From Branchiostoma floridae (Eukaryota; Chordata; Leptocardii; Amphioxiformes; Branchiostomatidae), in NCBI RefSeq assembly GCF_000003815.2, contig NC_049993.1, forward strand, positions 20,571,723 through 20,635,722: 64,000 bases of DNA, in the 5' to 3' direction. A program made the position numbers and the translations under genes. How positions within the stretch are numbered: position 1 is the stretch's first letter; the number at the start of each line of letters is the position of its first letter. Below the pieces are notes generated by a model that had not been told where the DNA came from, searched no databases, and saw only the letters and a list, made by a program, of their open reading frames with translations. Shown here one piece after another: positions 11,171 to 23,700 of the stretch.

Positions 11171-11684
11171 CTTGAGTCCCTACAGTTGAGCCTTGGTCGG
11201 TGGTTCTGTATCTAGGCTGGGACCAGGGCCCTGTCACCACTGCTATAACAATACTGTCGAATGAGAAAACAGAAGGTACTGCGGGCCATCTGAATGCAAG
11301 TAGCTGGTTAATGACAAACCGACAATAGCTAAACCCATACAGTCCTACATTTTCACCATTACCAAGAAGCGAGAAGAAGCCGAACTTTTGTGTTAGACTA
11401 GATTTGTGATACTTTTATATGTATATATCTTGACTTGTGGTGACCTGTACTTAGCTCGGTTGGGCAAAACTGTACAATAAAATTCTTCATTCATTCACTA
11501 ATGAATGCTTTTGCAAGAGTCTGAAATGTCTTAATTCATCATGAGTGCCAGGAGGCAAAACCAATGCAGTTTCGGCTATACCAATATTATAAGTGGGTTT
11601 GCAGATTTTAAAAAAAATTGAAATATTAACTTGAATACAGAGTCTAATGGCTTGACACTGGAACACTGAGTTCCAAGAAGTATA
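11171..11684. other. Nothing recognised
   Basis: Mixed-composition DNA without ORFs of coding character. It may simply be the flank of the repeats on either side. Confidence 0.4.
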
Positions 11685-11903
11685 TAACGCTAGTTCACCT
11701 TTATCCGTTGGGTAACCTATATCCGTTGCTTTTAAAAACAGGGTCGTCAAAGATATCAAACCGACGGACGTCGGTTTCAAATTACAATATTTTCAGTATA
11801 TTGGAGCTTAAAACTACCATCCATCGACTTGATGAGCCTAAATAATCCGCTTTGAAAAACAATGGATATAGGTTACCCTGCGGATAAAGGTGAACTAGCG
11901 TTA
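11685..11903. mobile_element. Palindromic MITE (TAACGCTAG ends)
   Basis: Inverted arms of ~43 bp: TAACGCTAGTTCACCTTTAT at the left and its inverse at the right, both followed by CCG..GGGTAACCTATATCC-type sequence. No clear target duplication and no ORF. Confidence 0.65.
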
Positions 11904-12087
11904 GTCTCCTATATCTGTTTTCATCTTCACTGCTTGCTAAACTTTTACTTTAAAATTTCCAAGAACCAAGAAATTAAATTGGCAAGGCCGTCACTGGTAA
12001 CACTCTACTAACAGATTATCTAGGACGTGTGACATGTCAGCTTGTATTTGTCGTGTATTTTAAGATGTTGGCTTATGTTCCTTCTAA

Positions 12088-12299
12088 TACTGTATATGCA
12101 GAAATGTTCGCGGTGGATTAATGTTCGCGGTTTTCGTGGCGACCACTTCACCGCGAACTTAAAACCACCGCGAACATTTTTCTGTTATGGTATTAGACTG
12201 CAGTCTATGGTGTTACCGCAAAATTTAATCCACCGCGAAAAGTCATTTTTCCCGCTGCCGGGAAATTAAATCCCCGCGAACTTAAATGCATTTACAGTA
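12088..12299. mobile_element. MITE with GTTCGCGG arms
   Basis: The left end TACTGTATATGCAGAAATG and the right end CATTTAAG..GCATTTACAGTA are inverse. The interior is a series of TTCGCGGTGG/CCACCGCGAA steps that fold on one another. A 2-bp TA duplication is possible but cannot be separated from the termini. Confidence 0.6.
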
Positions 12300-12817
12300 A
12301 TTCTTATTCTATTGTCCTGAAGTCAGGAATAGGCTTCAAGCCTAGTAAATACTTAACTCACCTGTCAAGCACAACTTTTTTCAAGTTCACACATCTAATT
12401 CCAGTGTCACTAATTAAAGTGTCAGTTTAAAGTCAAACTTCTGTTATGTCCCCAGATTCTGGGTTTCCTTAGGAGAACGGACAAAAAACATTTCCTGCTA
12501 GACTCGACAGCAATGCCCAGCAAGTTTTACTTGACGGTGTTGTTAAATGCTTTAGATACATTTTCTGAGAGTGACTGACGTGTCTACTAGTACTTTGGAA
12601 GTGGAGTATTTTGGAAACGTTGCTAATACTTGTGAAATGTAAGCAGGCGAGCACCCTACAGTTTGGCTGTGAATGGATAATCTGGCCAGTGTGAAATGTT
12701 CGCCAGCACTTGTCAAGTAGTTGGAGATGTTGGCCAACACTTGTCAAATGCCAGCAGGCCAGTGCAATGCAGTTTGCTGGTTAATGGATTTCTTACACCA
12801 AGTTTGAAAGTTTTTTT
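12300..12817. other. Unassigned spacer with a small internal duplication
   Basis: Short duplicated phrases (AATGTTCGCCAGCACTTGTC / GATGTTGGCCAACACTTGTC, and AGCAGGCGAGCACCCTACAG / AGCAGGCCAGTGCAATGCAG) occur at 12620-12780. No gene seen. Confidence 0.4.
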
Positions 12818-13105
12818 GTGTGTTTGCATTGTGTGTGTGTGTTGTGTGTGTTTGTGTGCTTGTGTGTTATGATGTGTGTACATGTGTGTGTGATTGTGTG
12901 TATGTGTTTGTGTGTACGTGTGTGTGCGTGCATGTTTGTGTGTACGTATGTGTGTGTGTGTGTGTTGTGTGTGTGTGTACGTGTGACTTTGACATATGTA
13001 TGTGTGTGTTTGAGTGTGTGCTATGTGTGTGCATGTGTGTGTACGTGTGTATGTGCATGTGTGTGTGAATGTGTGCATGCATATGTGTGCTATTGTGCGA
13101 GTGTG
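12818..13105. repeat. Compound (TG)n microsatellite
   Basis: About 290 bases of GTGTGTG with interspersed GTACGTG, GCATGTG and GTATG steps. Long Cys/Val or His/Thr ORFs here on either strand are only translations of the repeat. Confidence 0.95.
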
Positions 13106-13897
13106 CATCTGCTGTAGGAGTTGATAAGGTAGGATTGCAAAGCAGTGAAGGTAAGGGGGTGAAGTGTGCCGTCTTTAATTGTCTTCCTATTTCTGTCTTT
13201 CCAAAATTCAAAACATGACTGCCAGTAGTGCTGTACTGAAGGAAAATGCCTTCCTCCAGCCCCAAACTGACCACTGTTCTCTGCTTACTCCCCAGGTCTG
13301 TGCTAATCCATGTTTTGATTTGCTGATATAACTCATCGCCGTGGGAACCAGCAGTCGCCGGGGGCAACCAACCATCGTCCAATCAGAGCGCTCGCCTCCG
13401 TTCCCACCTGTCCCCTCAGGTGTGTGTCTAAGATGGACTGAGTGACGTGTCTTCCTTCTCAAGTTTGTCACACACACCTTGCTATCATAACTTAGGACCC
13501 AAAATAGCCACAGAAGGACATGCTTACATAGTTGGCTATAGGGACACGTTGCTCAAGACTTTGCAAACATTTTTTTTTCTGTCATTTTGTTTTCAACGAT
13601 TACTATAATTCCTGATTTTTTCAATGTATTTTTATGTTCATGGTTTTCTGACAACTGTAACATGAACTTATCATATACTGATAACAAAGATATTGCCACC
13701 TTTTTTTACGCGCACCTGTTGCCATTGTGAACATTTAGTTCCAAGAACAAGTTAAATTTTCTCAGACCGTGAAAGTTTGGTACCGAGAAGACATTAAAGT
13801 GAACTACAGTATTCAATTACTATTTTTTCATACCTTTCTGTTAGTATGTTAGCTAAGTGTAAGTTCATTCTAATACCACAAGAATGATAGATATTAC
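13106..13897. other. Unassigned; short GC-rich patch with a CCAAT motif
   Basis: At 13330-13430 the DNA is GC-rich and contains GTCCAATCAGAGCGC, which would suit a promoter on the plus strand. No exon follows, and the ORFs are short and featureless. The remainder is AT-rich spacer. Confidence 0.3.
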
Positions 13898-13899
13898 TA

Positions 13900-14476
13900 C
13901 GAGGGGCGTTCAAGAAGTAATCCACCTGACCCACTTCCAGTTGTCTGATCTAGATGAAATTTTGCATATGTAATGATTCATATCTCTATGGGTTATGTTG
14001 CAAAAAACAGCTCTGAACTAATTTTGGTTTTTGATTTAAAGGTGTTTGAACTGAGTCAGGTGTGAAATGGACCAGGTGTGAAATGGAGCCAGTTGAGTGT
14101 CGCGCAGTGATCCGGTTTTTGTATTTGAAAGGACGCATACCAAATGAGACTTTTGATGAAATAAAAGAAACTAATGGTGATGATTCCCCATCATATGACC
14201 TTGTAAACCCTGGCATTGTGAATTCAAACATGGCCGGAAGTCTGTGGAAACAGCTCCCAGACCTGGTCGTCCCTCTTCTGCCATTGATGAGGCATCTGTT
14301 GCAGGACCAACCTGGGGCGTCCTACAAAAACGGTGTACAGAGCTGCATCAAACGATGGTAGAAATGCATAACTCTGGGTGATTCCTATGAAGAGAAAGAC
14401 TAATAACTGCACCAAGTTCCATTAATCTCCTCCTTTGGGAAATGGGTCAGGTGGATTACTTCTTGAACGCCCCTCG
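13900..14476 (+). mobile_element. Internally deleted mariner element
   Basis: 577 bp bounded by TA on each side (13898-13899, 14477-14478). The inverted ends start CGAGGGGCGTTCAAGAAGTA and continue for ~34 bp, a typical mariner terminus. The interior keeps the N-terminal DNA-binding part of the transposase and lacks the DD34D catalytic domain, so it can only move in trans. Confidence 0.9.
14086..14330 (+). pseudogene. Mariner transposase N-terminal fragment
   Basis: From about 14086 the frame reads EPVECRAVIRFLYLKGRIP and continues with an ETFDEIKE..GDDSPSY helix-turn-helix stretch, like the first HTH of mariner transposases. A shift near 14225 moves the reading to RKSVETAPRPGRPSSAIDEA, which carries the GRPS linker and the start of the second HTH. 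The catalytic domain is absent. The gene is broken by both frameshift and deletion. Confidence 0.85.
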
Positions 14477-14606
14477 TATGCTCGTCATGCGTTGTGCTTT
14501 TTGCAATTCCAGGTAAAGTCAGAACCACCTGATTAGGAATAATCATCCCTCGTATTGAATCTGATTGCGAAATTCTCCAAAAAAACTCAAACCAACAGTC
14601 CCACCG

Positions 14607-14706
14607 NNNNNNNNNNNNNNNNNNNNNNNNNNNNNNNNNNNNNNNNNNNNNNNNNNNNNNNNNNNNNNNNNNNNNNNNNNNNNNNNNNNNNNNNNNNNNN
14701 NNNNNN
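14607..14706. other. Assembly gap (100 N)
   Basis: Exactly 100 N, the usual placeholder for a gap of unknown size. Confidence 1.
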
Positions 14707-15208
14707 GCCCCCTATCATTTATTTTGGAACTGCAGAGCCCAGTTTGTATCAAACTTGAAAGAGAAGGACTTGGTGGATTGTCATGATCATTATCTTTCAT
14801 TAGCAGTTTCATTTCTTTAGTATTTTCTTCTTTTATTTTGTCACTTAAAAGTTATATGAGCAGTCAAAACCAAAGTATTGACTTGATTCAGCCTGTCGTT
14901 TCCTTCCCAAACATTTGAAAAGTGACTGTGAGACTTCATTGTATCAAAATGACAGTGTGACAATTTGGTGGGTGCTAAAAATAAACTTCAATTCTTTGAT
15001 CTTTTCATACAAACTGACAGCTGTCAGACAGTTCAATACTGCAGAGTTTCCGCTCACAGTGAGAGAATTGAAAGGTGATCAATGAAGGAATTGTGATCGC
15101 TCGGAAGTATTGAGGGAACAAAACATAACAGCTGCAGATAAGAAAAGGTATAGAAATGATAATGATAATCAAATCTAGACTCAAGCACACTGTTACATGT
15201 CTTTCAGC
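14707..15208. repeat. Spacer ending in the first copy of a ~100-bp duplication
   Basis: Sequence at 15048-15150 (GAATTGAAAGGTGATCAATG, AAGGAATTGTGATCGCTCGG) is repeated at 15595-15675. The hAT-like MITE below lies between the copies. Confidence 0.6.
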
Positions 15209-15560
15209 CAGGCTTTTAGCCAGGCATGCGTCAACGCGTCATCTGGACGCACATTTCTTAGAATAACAAGAAATTTGATGCCCCTGGACGCCCTATCCTG
15301 GGGAGAAAATCGTCTGACAAACATGAAATTCTGATTGACCAGGGATGCTACCAGGTCATCTGTGGTCACAGTCTTCTACTGTGACATCTGTAACAGTATT
15401 TTTGCCTCTTGGGATACCTTAGAATGTACTGTTTTAACTCAAAATCATCAAAACTCTGCACCATGAAAAGTGGATGCCCCCAGACCCCCTATAACAGTCA
15501 CTTACCGCGACTCACCAATAAGTTTGGACACCCTATTATAAAATCCTGGCTAAAAGCCTG
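15209..15560. mobile_element. hAT-like MITE with perfect 8-bp TSD
   Basis: 352 bp, ends CAGGCTTTTAGCCAGG and CCTGGCTAAAAGCCTG, with CTTTCAGC duplicated at 15201-15208 and 15561-15568. The 8-bp TSD and CA-type end are those of hAT elements. No transposase. Confidence 0.88.
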
Positions 15561-15568
15561 CTTTCAGC

Positions 15569-18500
15569 TGAATGGTCTCTCTTCCCACTGTAAGGGAATT
15601 GAAAGGTGATCAATGAAAGAATTGTGATCGCTCGGAAGTTGTGCAGGAACGAAACACAACAGCTGCAGTTTTCTCACCAGGAATTTTTCACAGCGTATAT
15701 AGGAGCATCTTAGTGCAGCAAAGCCATGTGGTAAGCGATAGAGGTATGGGCATTGTATGGGGCTTGAAGAAATTCTCCCCCTTTTTAAATTCATTACCCT
15801 ATGAAACACTATTTCCTGCATTTTTAGGGCTAGTTTTTTACCTTTATTACAAAACAACAGAAAAGTCCCTTCACTGGTTGGAACACAGCATTGGCAAACC
15901 CAACAAATCACAGCATAGGGGATCCAAATCACAGCATGGCAAGGGGCCCCCTGTGCTAAAAAGGTCTGGCGAGACAATTAAAAGGACAGAAGTTCAAGTA
16001 ACAATCATTAAATCTCAACTCAAACACACTTGTGTACCAAGGTGGCAATGAACCTGTAGCAAGCCTCTACAATATGTTAAAGAACCCATCACACTCAATG
16101 ATCGAGAGGGATCAACTCAAAATGCTTGTCTAAAAATGTGAGCCAAGTCACTGAACCTTCACCCTAGTATAGAAAAAGCAGTGCGCTTAACTTCAATAGA
16201 GGCAACTGCTGTCCCTTACCCCTACCACACTAGATGGGAGAGAAATGCACCAAAAGGTACAAGCCATAGTAGCTGCCATTCTTTTTCTTTTTTTGCAAAA
16301 CTTGCAAACATTAAACAAAGCTGCCATTCAGTTAGTCTAAGTGTTCATTCATTCATTCTTTCATTCATTCATTCATTCATTCATTCATTCATTCATTCAT
16401 TCTCCACAGTACATAATCTCGCGGTGCTGTCTTTGTACTTGTTTTTATAACAGGTGTGCAATAAACTAATCACTCAATCAACTAATCCCCGCCCAATCTC
16501 CACACTCAATAGACCCCCTGGGGTACATTAAGGTTCCTTGTGGTTTCAAGGTCTCTTTGCTTTCTTAATCTTAGTGTTTCCTTAAGGGGGTCTTAAGAAC
16601 ATGGCAATTAAGATGAACTGGCCTGAGGACAAGGTTAACGACTTAAGTATCAGTAATAGATTTGTCTAAACAAGTTGCTATATATAGTATACAACAAACT
16701 GTATGGAGTAACTATAAACTTTTCCCACCATCCGATATCATATGTAGAGAGACAGCAGAAACAGCAAAACCTTTTGAACGTTGATAGATTTTAATGACCA
16801 CTGAACAGAGCTGCCTGGAAGTGCATTATGGTAGCCATGGTAGCTAGAACTCGAGATATCAAAATGAGAAGTTCTGCTAAAGCACTGTATTGAGTCGCTA
16901 GGGGGCCATGATCTATTAATCATTTTGAAACTTAACCACGACCTATCCACAAATCAAATATTAATACAATCCATCTAGGCCTTCTGATTTCAGTTCTGCT
17001 CTTCATCCACATACAAACATTACATACACACACTTACCAAAACCATAACCTCCTTTGGTATTAGAAGGTTATGGTTTGGCAAAGATCTCAAAGACTACCT
17101 CGTACTTGACTGCTGCCCACCTGTGTCAGGGTCATGCGCCAGTATAATCAGATACTGGATACCACTATGGTACTACTTTAAATGCTTTTTTTAAAGGTAG
17201 TTCATAGTGGTTTAGTTTTGTGGTCAGGAGGATCAAGTGAGTGCAGGTTTCGAGTTCACAATTAGCAGTACCACGGCTCTAAATTTCCCCGTAATGGAAT
17301 CACAGGTGGTTTGAAGTTTGTGGTCAAGCTGTTACTGACTGAAGACTGCAAACATAAAAACAATGCAAAAGTTTTGAGAACTACAGTATACTAAACTGGA
17401 TATTATTCAAGTTTCAACAAACAAGATATTGGTCTAATGGGTTAACCCGTAGGACGGAAGCTTGGTCTGAAGACTTAGTAACTGCTGCCTACCCCTGTGT
17501 CAGGGAGCCCAGCAGCAGTATAATGAAATACATACTACTACTGCAGTCTACTACTAAAGAATGAATGAATGAAGAACCTTAAGATTCAACAAATAGGAAC
17601 AAAAAGTGGGCGGGACTCTACAGAATACAGCATAAAAATGCACCTGAGGAATTTTTACTGCACCTGACACATTACCTGAGTACATACTCAAGTACTCAAG
17701 GCTTATCTTTGAGACGTAAGATGCCTCTCAAGAGAATTTCTTTAACAATGAAGACAGGGTTTTCAGTAGTCAGCTCAGGTACTCAAAGATTGCGAAACAC
17801 AGATTTAGACCGATAATCTGGATAATTGAAAGAAATGGCGGTTAGAAGGCAAAATATCTCCGTCTGCCCTCAAAGTCAATGAAATAGAGCCCACCTTCAA
17901 GATATTTATGACCGCACAAACCTTTACGACTGCCCCAAGACGTCTTGAGTTTGTGTCTTGACTCCTTAAGAAGCGCTGGGTAAGACGACCAGCCCCTGCA
18001 GTAGGCAGTGTCTTGCCCTTGAGGTGAACAGAACCCTATTTATACGCAGCCCGACGCTGTCAGCAGCTTTTGTCCGTGGTGAGACTCACGGAGGCAGCCC
18101 AGCTCATTACCATGTGTAGCGGGCACAAGATGACAGTCAAGTGTTTACCTGCGCGCCCCACTGTTTGTACCTGGCCAGGTTGTATCAATACCTGCGCTGT
18201 GGGCAGGTGGGCACAGGTGCGCACAGGTATGGAGACTTGTAAATCAAAGGTTCGTTAACCACAGACCACATGGCGTGGGGGAGTTACGGTGATGTTTGGT
18301 GGATATGTGTTAGATTCAAACAATATCAGGATTGTTAGATCTCGGTTTAATTTCCTTTGATGTACTCAGGTGTTTCTAGGTGGGACAGGTATACAATAAT
18401 CACCTTTTGTGTGGCTGATATCAAAAGGTGGGTTTACCCTGACCACATGGTGACAATGGGTTTTACAGCAAATGTGCAGAATTTAAGAGTTTCACAGACA

Positions 18501-19257
18501 AAGTCAAGATCATAATCTCTCTTTTTAATTTCCTGAGAAATGGTTAAATGTACTCCGGTGTTTGAACTTGGGTGTTTTTGATATGAATCAAAGGCTAATT
18601 TACAGCTGTTGATGTGGAGGCAGGATTGGACTCACAGGGGCGACTGAAGTCACAGTCAAGGTCTTTGACCCCCAAAGGACAAACATCATATTGATGAGCT
18701 TCTAACATGAAATTGTTGAAAATGTATCTTTGTTACCTTCAAATTACAGAGCGATTTTAACATTGAAAATTAACAGTACGCTTCATTGGACTACATGTAT
18801 CAAACAATGAATGAGTGCGACAGATAAAAATTTAAAGCTGGAGACAGCCTGCCATTGCATTGTGTGAAGGTTACAGATTGAAATGTTTGACAGAAATGTG
18901 TTTAGCCAAGACTTTATCTCAAATCCCTCTGACAAAGGCAAGACTGTTGTCTCGTCTTGTAATTTCCCAAGAAGCACTTGTCTACCTCCTTGAAGACTAA
19001 TTGGAAATAAGTTCCGCCAATTCACTCAGGAAGTGACGGATACGTGATTGACAGGACAATCAAGTCCTGATTTGTAATGAGTTTCAGAGGTTAGTAGATC
19101 AGTAGTGGACGTGAACGGGAACACGCTGGTCCCGGAACACAGCTGACTTTACCTTTACTTCAGAGGTCAGAGGTCAGTAGTGGACGTGAAGGCGAACACA
19201 TCGGTGCCTGAACACAGCTGACTTTACCTTCTGACTCTGCTTCATGTACAGTTTACA
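15569..19257. other. Long stretch without a supported gene
   Basis: Contains an (ATTC)n microsatellite at 16346-16401, a small hairpin at 17041-17078 (ACCATAACCTCC and its inverse), SINE-like relics at about 17100-17175 and 17475-17545 (CTGCTGCCCACCTGTGTCAGG, then CAGTATAATCAGATACTGGA), and a GTTAAAGAACCCATCACACT phrase at ~16077. A TATTTATA near 18041 followed by GC-rich DNA could be a promoter, but no exon is recognisable. The 62-codon ORF at 18070 has no known features. Confidence 0.4.
16346..16401. repeat. (ATTC)n microsatellite
   Basis: Thirteen or so ATTC units with one interruption. Confidence 0.95.
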
Positions 19258-19348
19258 TAGCCTGGTATCCAGCCGTATTATAGCTCCTGAGTCTTCTGTC
19301 CTCATAGAGGAGACTATAATATGGCTGGATACCAGGCTACAGTTTACA
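19249..19348. mobile_element. 82-bp palindromic MITE with 9-bp TSD
   Basis: Element 19258-19339 has ends TAGCCTGGTATCCAGCC and GGCTGGATACCAGGCTA, and the arms extend further (GTATTATAG / CTATAATAT). CAGTTTACA is duplicated at 19249-19257 and 19340-19348. It is essentially one long hairpin. Confidence 0.88.
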
Positions 19349-19607
19349 TGCATCTGATCATGGCCCCACCCTCCCAGACTTAAGCACTGGTGACTCACTG
19401 AAGCTGTGGCATATTGCAGACCATGCTGCAAATATAGATAACTATGGACTGTTCCATCTAACCATTGTTAGGGTTGTGAGAGCAAGTAGGACTATTCCAT
19501 TTCTAAGCAGATTAAGGGTGATAAGGTCAGGAATTCTTTCAGACTTGACACTGTCAGGGAGAACGATTTTACTGACCCATTACGCTTCTGAATCAGTTGC
19601 CACTTAA

Positions 19608-20780
19608 CCTCATGCACCTGTCCTTAACGTCATGCACCTGTCCTTAACGTCATGCACCTGTCCTTAACGGTGCACACCCCAGTTCATCCGCGACCGGGGT
19701 CCGTGGTAGTCCGCGACAAAAAAGTGACGAAAGGCTTCCGAGGGCCCATGTTTGAGTTGACATTTCTCATTATTTGCTGCGAAATGACATTAAACGGTTA
19801 CATGGCTGAAAAGCGTAGGAAATGGTGTGTTTTGGGTGCAAATTGTGTTTTGGTCCGCGCGTTGCTTCCGCGATATCCCTACGCCTGAATGTAAAGAGGC
19901 CCGTGGCCTAGATTTACCTCGGAAGCGCTGTGTCAAGCAAAGTTGCAATGCCGCGCGCCGTGGATGATTAAAAAAACTGTAGTACTAGAATTTTCTTTAT
20001 AATTGGCTGGATTAGTCTTTAGATTTTCCTCTTTCTGGCAGTATCAGTCGTGCTTGCCGGAAAAATCTTTTTCATCTGTTTTATCCAATGCGAAAATGTC
20101 CGATTTTGTGCATCATTTTTGACATGAAAATAATGTTTTTTCCCTATAATTTTTCAAAATTAGAGAAGTTGAAGGATCGAAACTCAGTTGGTCTTGTAGC
20201 TGAAGGTATATCCTCTCACCCCATATACAGTTATTTTCCTTCAGGATAATTCCCTGGAAGAGATGGTCGCTAGACTTGAGGGTGTGCCGCCTCCATTTGA
20301 ACCCCCAAATAAACTGGTGTGTGCCCCCTTAACGTCATGCACCTGTCCTTGACCTCATGCACCTGTCCTTGACCTCTCACACCTGTCATTGACCTCACAC
20401 CTGACCTAGATCTCACACATTTGTCCTCAACCTAATGCATCTGTCCTTGACCTCACACACTTGTCTTTGACCACATGCACCTGTCCTTGACCTCACATAG
20501 CTGACATTGACCTCACACACTTGTCTTTGACCTCATTCACCTGACCTTGACCTCATTCACTTGACCTTGATCTCATTCATCTCCTTGCTGTCATTCACCT
20601 GGCCTTGACCTCATTCACTTGACCTTGATCTCACATTGATGTCATTCACCTGACCATGACCTCATTCACCTGACCATGACATCATGCACCTGACCATGAC
20701 ATCATGCACCTGTCCTTAATCTTGTGCACTTCTTCCCCCTCACACACCTGTGCTTGACTTCCTGCACCTGTCATTGGTCC
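19608..20780. repeat. Degenerate ~20-bp minisatellite split by an insertion
   Basis: Units of the form CTTGACCTCATGCACCTGTC, with perfect CCTTAACGTCATGCACCTGT copies at 19610-19668, resume at 20327 and run to about 20780 with steadily more variants (TCACACACTTG, TCATTCACCTGAC). The 19669-20326 segment is a separate insertion. Confidence 0.85.
19662..20333. mobile_element. 658-bp insertion with inverted ends and 7-bp TSD
   Basis: Element 19669-20326 has left end GGTGCACACCCCAGTT and right end AACTGGTGTGTGCCC. CCTTAAC is present on both sides (19662-19668, 20327-20333), although the host repeat itself contains that string, so the duplication is suggestive rather than decisive. The interior is AT-rich on the right, and the 78-codon ORF at 19652 is not recognised. 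Confidence 0.65.
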
Positions 20781-20859
20781 GGTAACCTTCCGTTCACTCT
20801 CAACAAACTGGAGCTGCCTAAATGGCAGGCTTTCATCTTGCTGGTGACCTCAAATTAGA

Positions 20860-21150
20860 CCATCATTGTACGGTAATCTTCCCCGAGTATCCCACAGCCT
20901 CAGGCAGAGGCGAGTCCAGTTTGCAGGGCACTGTCATTGCACAAGCGAAGAAGTGATCTCTTCACTCCTCCTATGGAGGCCGAGGGGAAAGACCTACTCT
21001 ATAGAAAGCTCACTTACCCGGCAACCATCTCCAGAGACACTGGGATTGACACTGAGGAGCAGCTATGAACGACTGAGTGCTGTCGAGAGATATTGTGCAA
21101 CGCCTTACCCTGCCCACCAGGGACGACAGATGATGATAATGATGAAAGCT
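20860..21150 (+). pseudogene. LINE ORF2 C-terminal remnant
   Basis: The plus frame from 20866 reads YGNLPRVSHSLRQRRVQFAG then HCHCTSEEVISSLLLW, the conserved tail found after the reverse transcriptase in many invertebrate non-LTR retrotransposons. A frameshift near 21000 is needed to continue into RKLTYPATISRDTGIDTEE, after which there is a stop. The fragment ends in a TGATGATAATGATGA run, a typical LINE 3' tail. It is 5'-truncated and dead. Confidence 0.8.
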
Positions 21151-21221
21151 GGTGTCTATGATCCGTCCATACAAAACTCTGGGGTCCGTGAAATATTGTC
21201 CATATGGATAGGGGTCATGTT

Positions 21222-21334
21222 TAGCCTGGATACCATCCTCCATATGAACCACTGGCTTGCCATACTTTTGCTTGAACAAATCCCTGATAGTCATCAAGAG
21301 CCAGCGGTCACTACGGAAGATGGTACCCAGACTA
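21222..21334. mobile_element. 113-bp TA-ended palindromic element
   Basis: Left end TAGCCTGGATACCATCCTCC and right end GATGGTACCCAGACTA are inverse with few mismatches. No clear target duplication. The terminus matches the TAGCCTGG group at 19258. A single related terminus (GGATGGTACCCAGGCTA) lies at ~38163. Confidence 0.65.
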
Positions 21335-23220
21335 GGAGCAGATCAGAAATCTGTCAACTCACCATACATACCTTGTAACGTTAGTTGTATTTCGGAAATT
21401 GAACGTAAAGGAATCGTGGTACGCATTTCTAACTTACAAGGTAAGAATGCGGCTTTACTGCATTATGAAATATAGCGTTCGACTCCAAATAACTAGCAAA
21501 CTGTTAAATTAAAAGGAAGCTCGACGAAAAATCGTTAATCAACAGACAATAGGTGTGAACTATTCATCCCTGTCCCTTGCGTGCCACTAGATCAGTAATT
21601 GGGTACTTTGCATGTGAACGAATTGACTTAAAGGCATGTCCTCGCTAGAAATCTACTGGTTGTGTTTCAGGAAGGAGCCCCCTCCCCCTAGCCTCCGACC
21701 TGTGAGGCTTTAGAGGTGCATCACCTTTGTCTCCTGGAAAAGCCCTTAGAAGAAAAGAAAGTCAAGGTGTCTTGAACCACTGAAGATTCGCACATGCCAA
21801 GTCTCAAGTCATTCAGCCCAGGAATGAAGGAACTGCACGCAATTTCCTTCAAGAGACTTTTAAGGAAAGCGACGTATAAACTGTGCGTTCCTGCCAAGTG
21901 GAGCCTTATCTTGTAGTGTCTCCTACAGGACTGGAGATATACAGTAGGGCTAAACTCTGTGTGTGTTGCCAACATCGCTGTGTTAGGTCATTACAGAGCG
22001 ATGACAGAAGGGAGCAACTCCTCTCGTTCTGTGTAGCATCGCGTTTTACTGTGCTCAACCTCCAGTGAGGGTTCATTCGTTTAGATGTATTGAAATTACA
22101 GACAATGCGGTGCAGTGTGAGTGGTTCAAAACCTACAGTACCTTAGCCGCACCTGGGGCAATTACTGTCGTATTGAGGTCACTTGAGTGGCGCCGAATGG
22201 CAGCTCAACATCGACAGTCGTATTGAGGTCACCTGAGTGGCGCCGATTGGCAGCTTGCTCCAGACACTTGCAATTTAGCCCCGCCTATTGTAAGCTCCTT
22301 GCAATTCAGCCCCCGGCTGCAAAGAGTGAGTAGTCGGCCCACCCAATAACATAATAACATAACATGACTGGTATTGGGTGCCAACACATACGTACATTAC
22401 ACGTCTCATAGAATACACATAGAAGTAGGCAGGACCCAAATGGTTAACATATATATACTTCAAGTAAAACAATGAGATTGAGTCTTAAGATTTGTTCGTT
22501 CATTTGTTCCTTAAACGTCTAGGGAGCTAACATTTTTGTGTTATGCCATCACGGTTTTAGAATCAATGAAGAAGCAAATACAGAAATGACTACATAAACA
22601 AATGAATGAATAAATGAATGGCCTGAAAGATTCCTTGAAAGCACACGTAGCAGCAGAACACAGTAAAAGGCAATGATTAATACATAAAACAAGAATTGCT
22701 CTCATCACTTTGTGAGCTTTTTGTACGTTTAGTCGTTCATTCATCTATCTATACATGGTACATTAGAATAATATTTTATTACTAATATCCTACCAAGAGG
22801 CTTTTTAACCATTGAGAGTATAGAACTTTTAATAAGGATAGGTTTTCTGGTTTAAATAATACAAGACAATCAGACCTAATTCATCATTGTCACCTTTCCC
22901 AGTCATAGAAATTCCTGTCTGCCGCAAACACGGAAAATATCAACACTCGCTATCGCTTACTTCATACCATTTTTATACAATATCATCCCAGAATACTTCA
23001 CCACGTTCATATACAAGTACAGCCAGTAATCTGTAGAGTTTTCTCCTCCCTGTAAGTTGTTTACAAAAGGGTGATTTTTGGCAGGTTATGGAGGGTGGCA
23101 GAGATGTGTGTTTACCTCCTAACATTCCCCTGGTCGATAAGCAGGCTCTCTGCACTGCGATGACTGACAGGAGGGGTGGAGTGGCCCAGGAGTCGGACGG
23201 GTTTGTTTACAAGTGAGGAG
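21335..23220. other. No supported gene; one short tandem duplication
   Basis: A ~52-bp block (GTCGTATTGAGGTCAC, GAGTGGCGCCGA.TGGCAGCT) is duplicated at 22165-22205 and 22215-22257. Simple AATGAATGAATAAATGAATG occurs at 22600. Nothing else is definable. Confidence 0.4.
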
Positions 23221-23700
23221 GTTGTCAAAAGCCTGGTGGCCACACACAACAGATGGTGCCACAGGCCACTCTGTGTTAGCGCACTGGTTCGTTGGTAAGG
23301 GGGTGAGGTCTGCCATCTCTGGTGGCCACACACAACCGATGGTGGTACAGGGCAGGGGCCACTCTGTGTTAGCGCACTGGTTCATACACTCATACATAAC
23401 ACACACACACACATGCTCACACATGCTCACACACACACTCACACACACACACACACACACACACAACAGATGGTAGCACAGTGCAGGGGCCACTCTGAGT
23501 GTACTGGTTCACACACACACACACACACACACATAAACATACACACGTACAGACACACTCACACACATATGTACACACTCACACACACACACACACAGAA
23601 ACATGCTCAACAGATGGTGGCACAGGACAGGGGCCACTCTAAGTTAACAGGCACACACAAACACACACACACTAAGTTAACTACAAACAAACTAAGTAGG
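23221..23700. repeat. Tandem repeat mixed with (CA)n microsatellite
   Basis: Copies of ACAACAGATGGTGCCACAGG and GGCCACTCTGTGTTAGCGCA, with CA tracts at about 23396-23465 and 23513-23600, form four irregular units. ORFs rich in Thr/His here are repeat translations. Confidence 0.9.

Noticed and set aside
12713-13382. His/Thr- or Cys/Val-rich ORFs over 100 codons
   Set aside because: Translations of the (TG)n microsatellite.
21010-21297. 95-codon minus ORF that looks protein-like
   Set aside because: Its most protein-like part covers a palindromic element end, and the rest is antisense to the LINE remnant.
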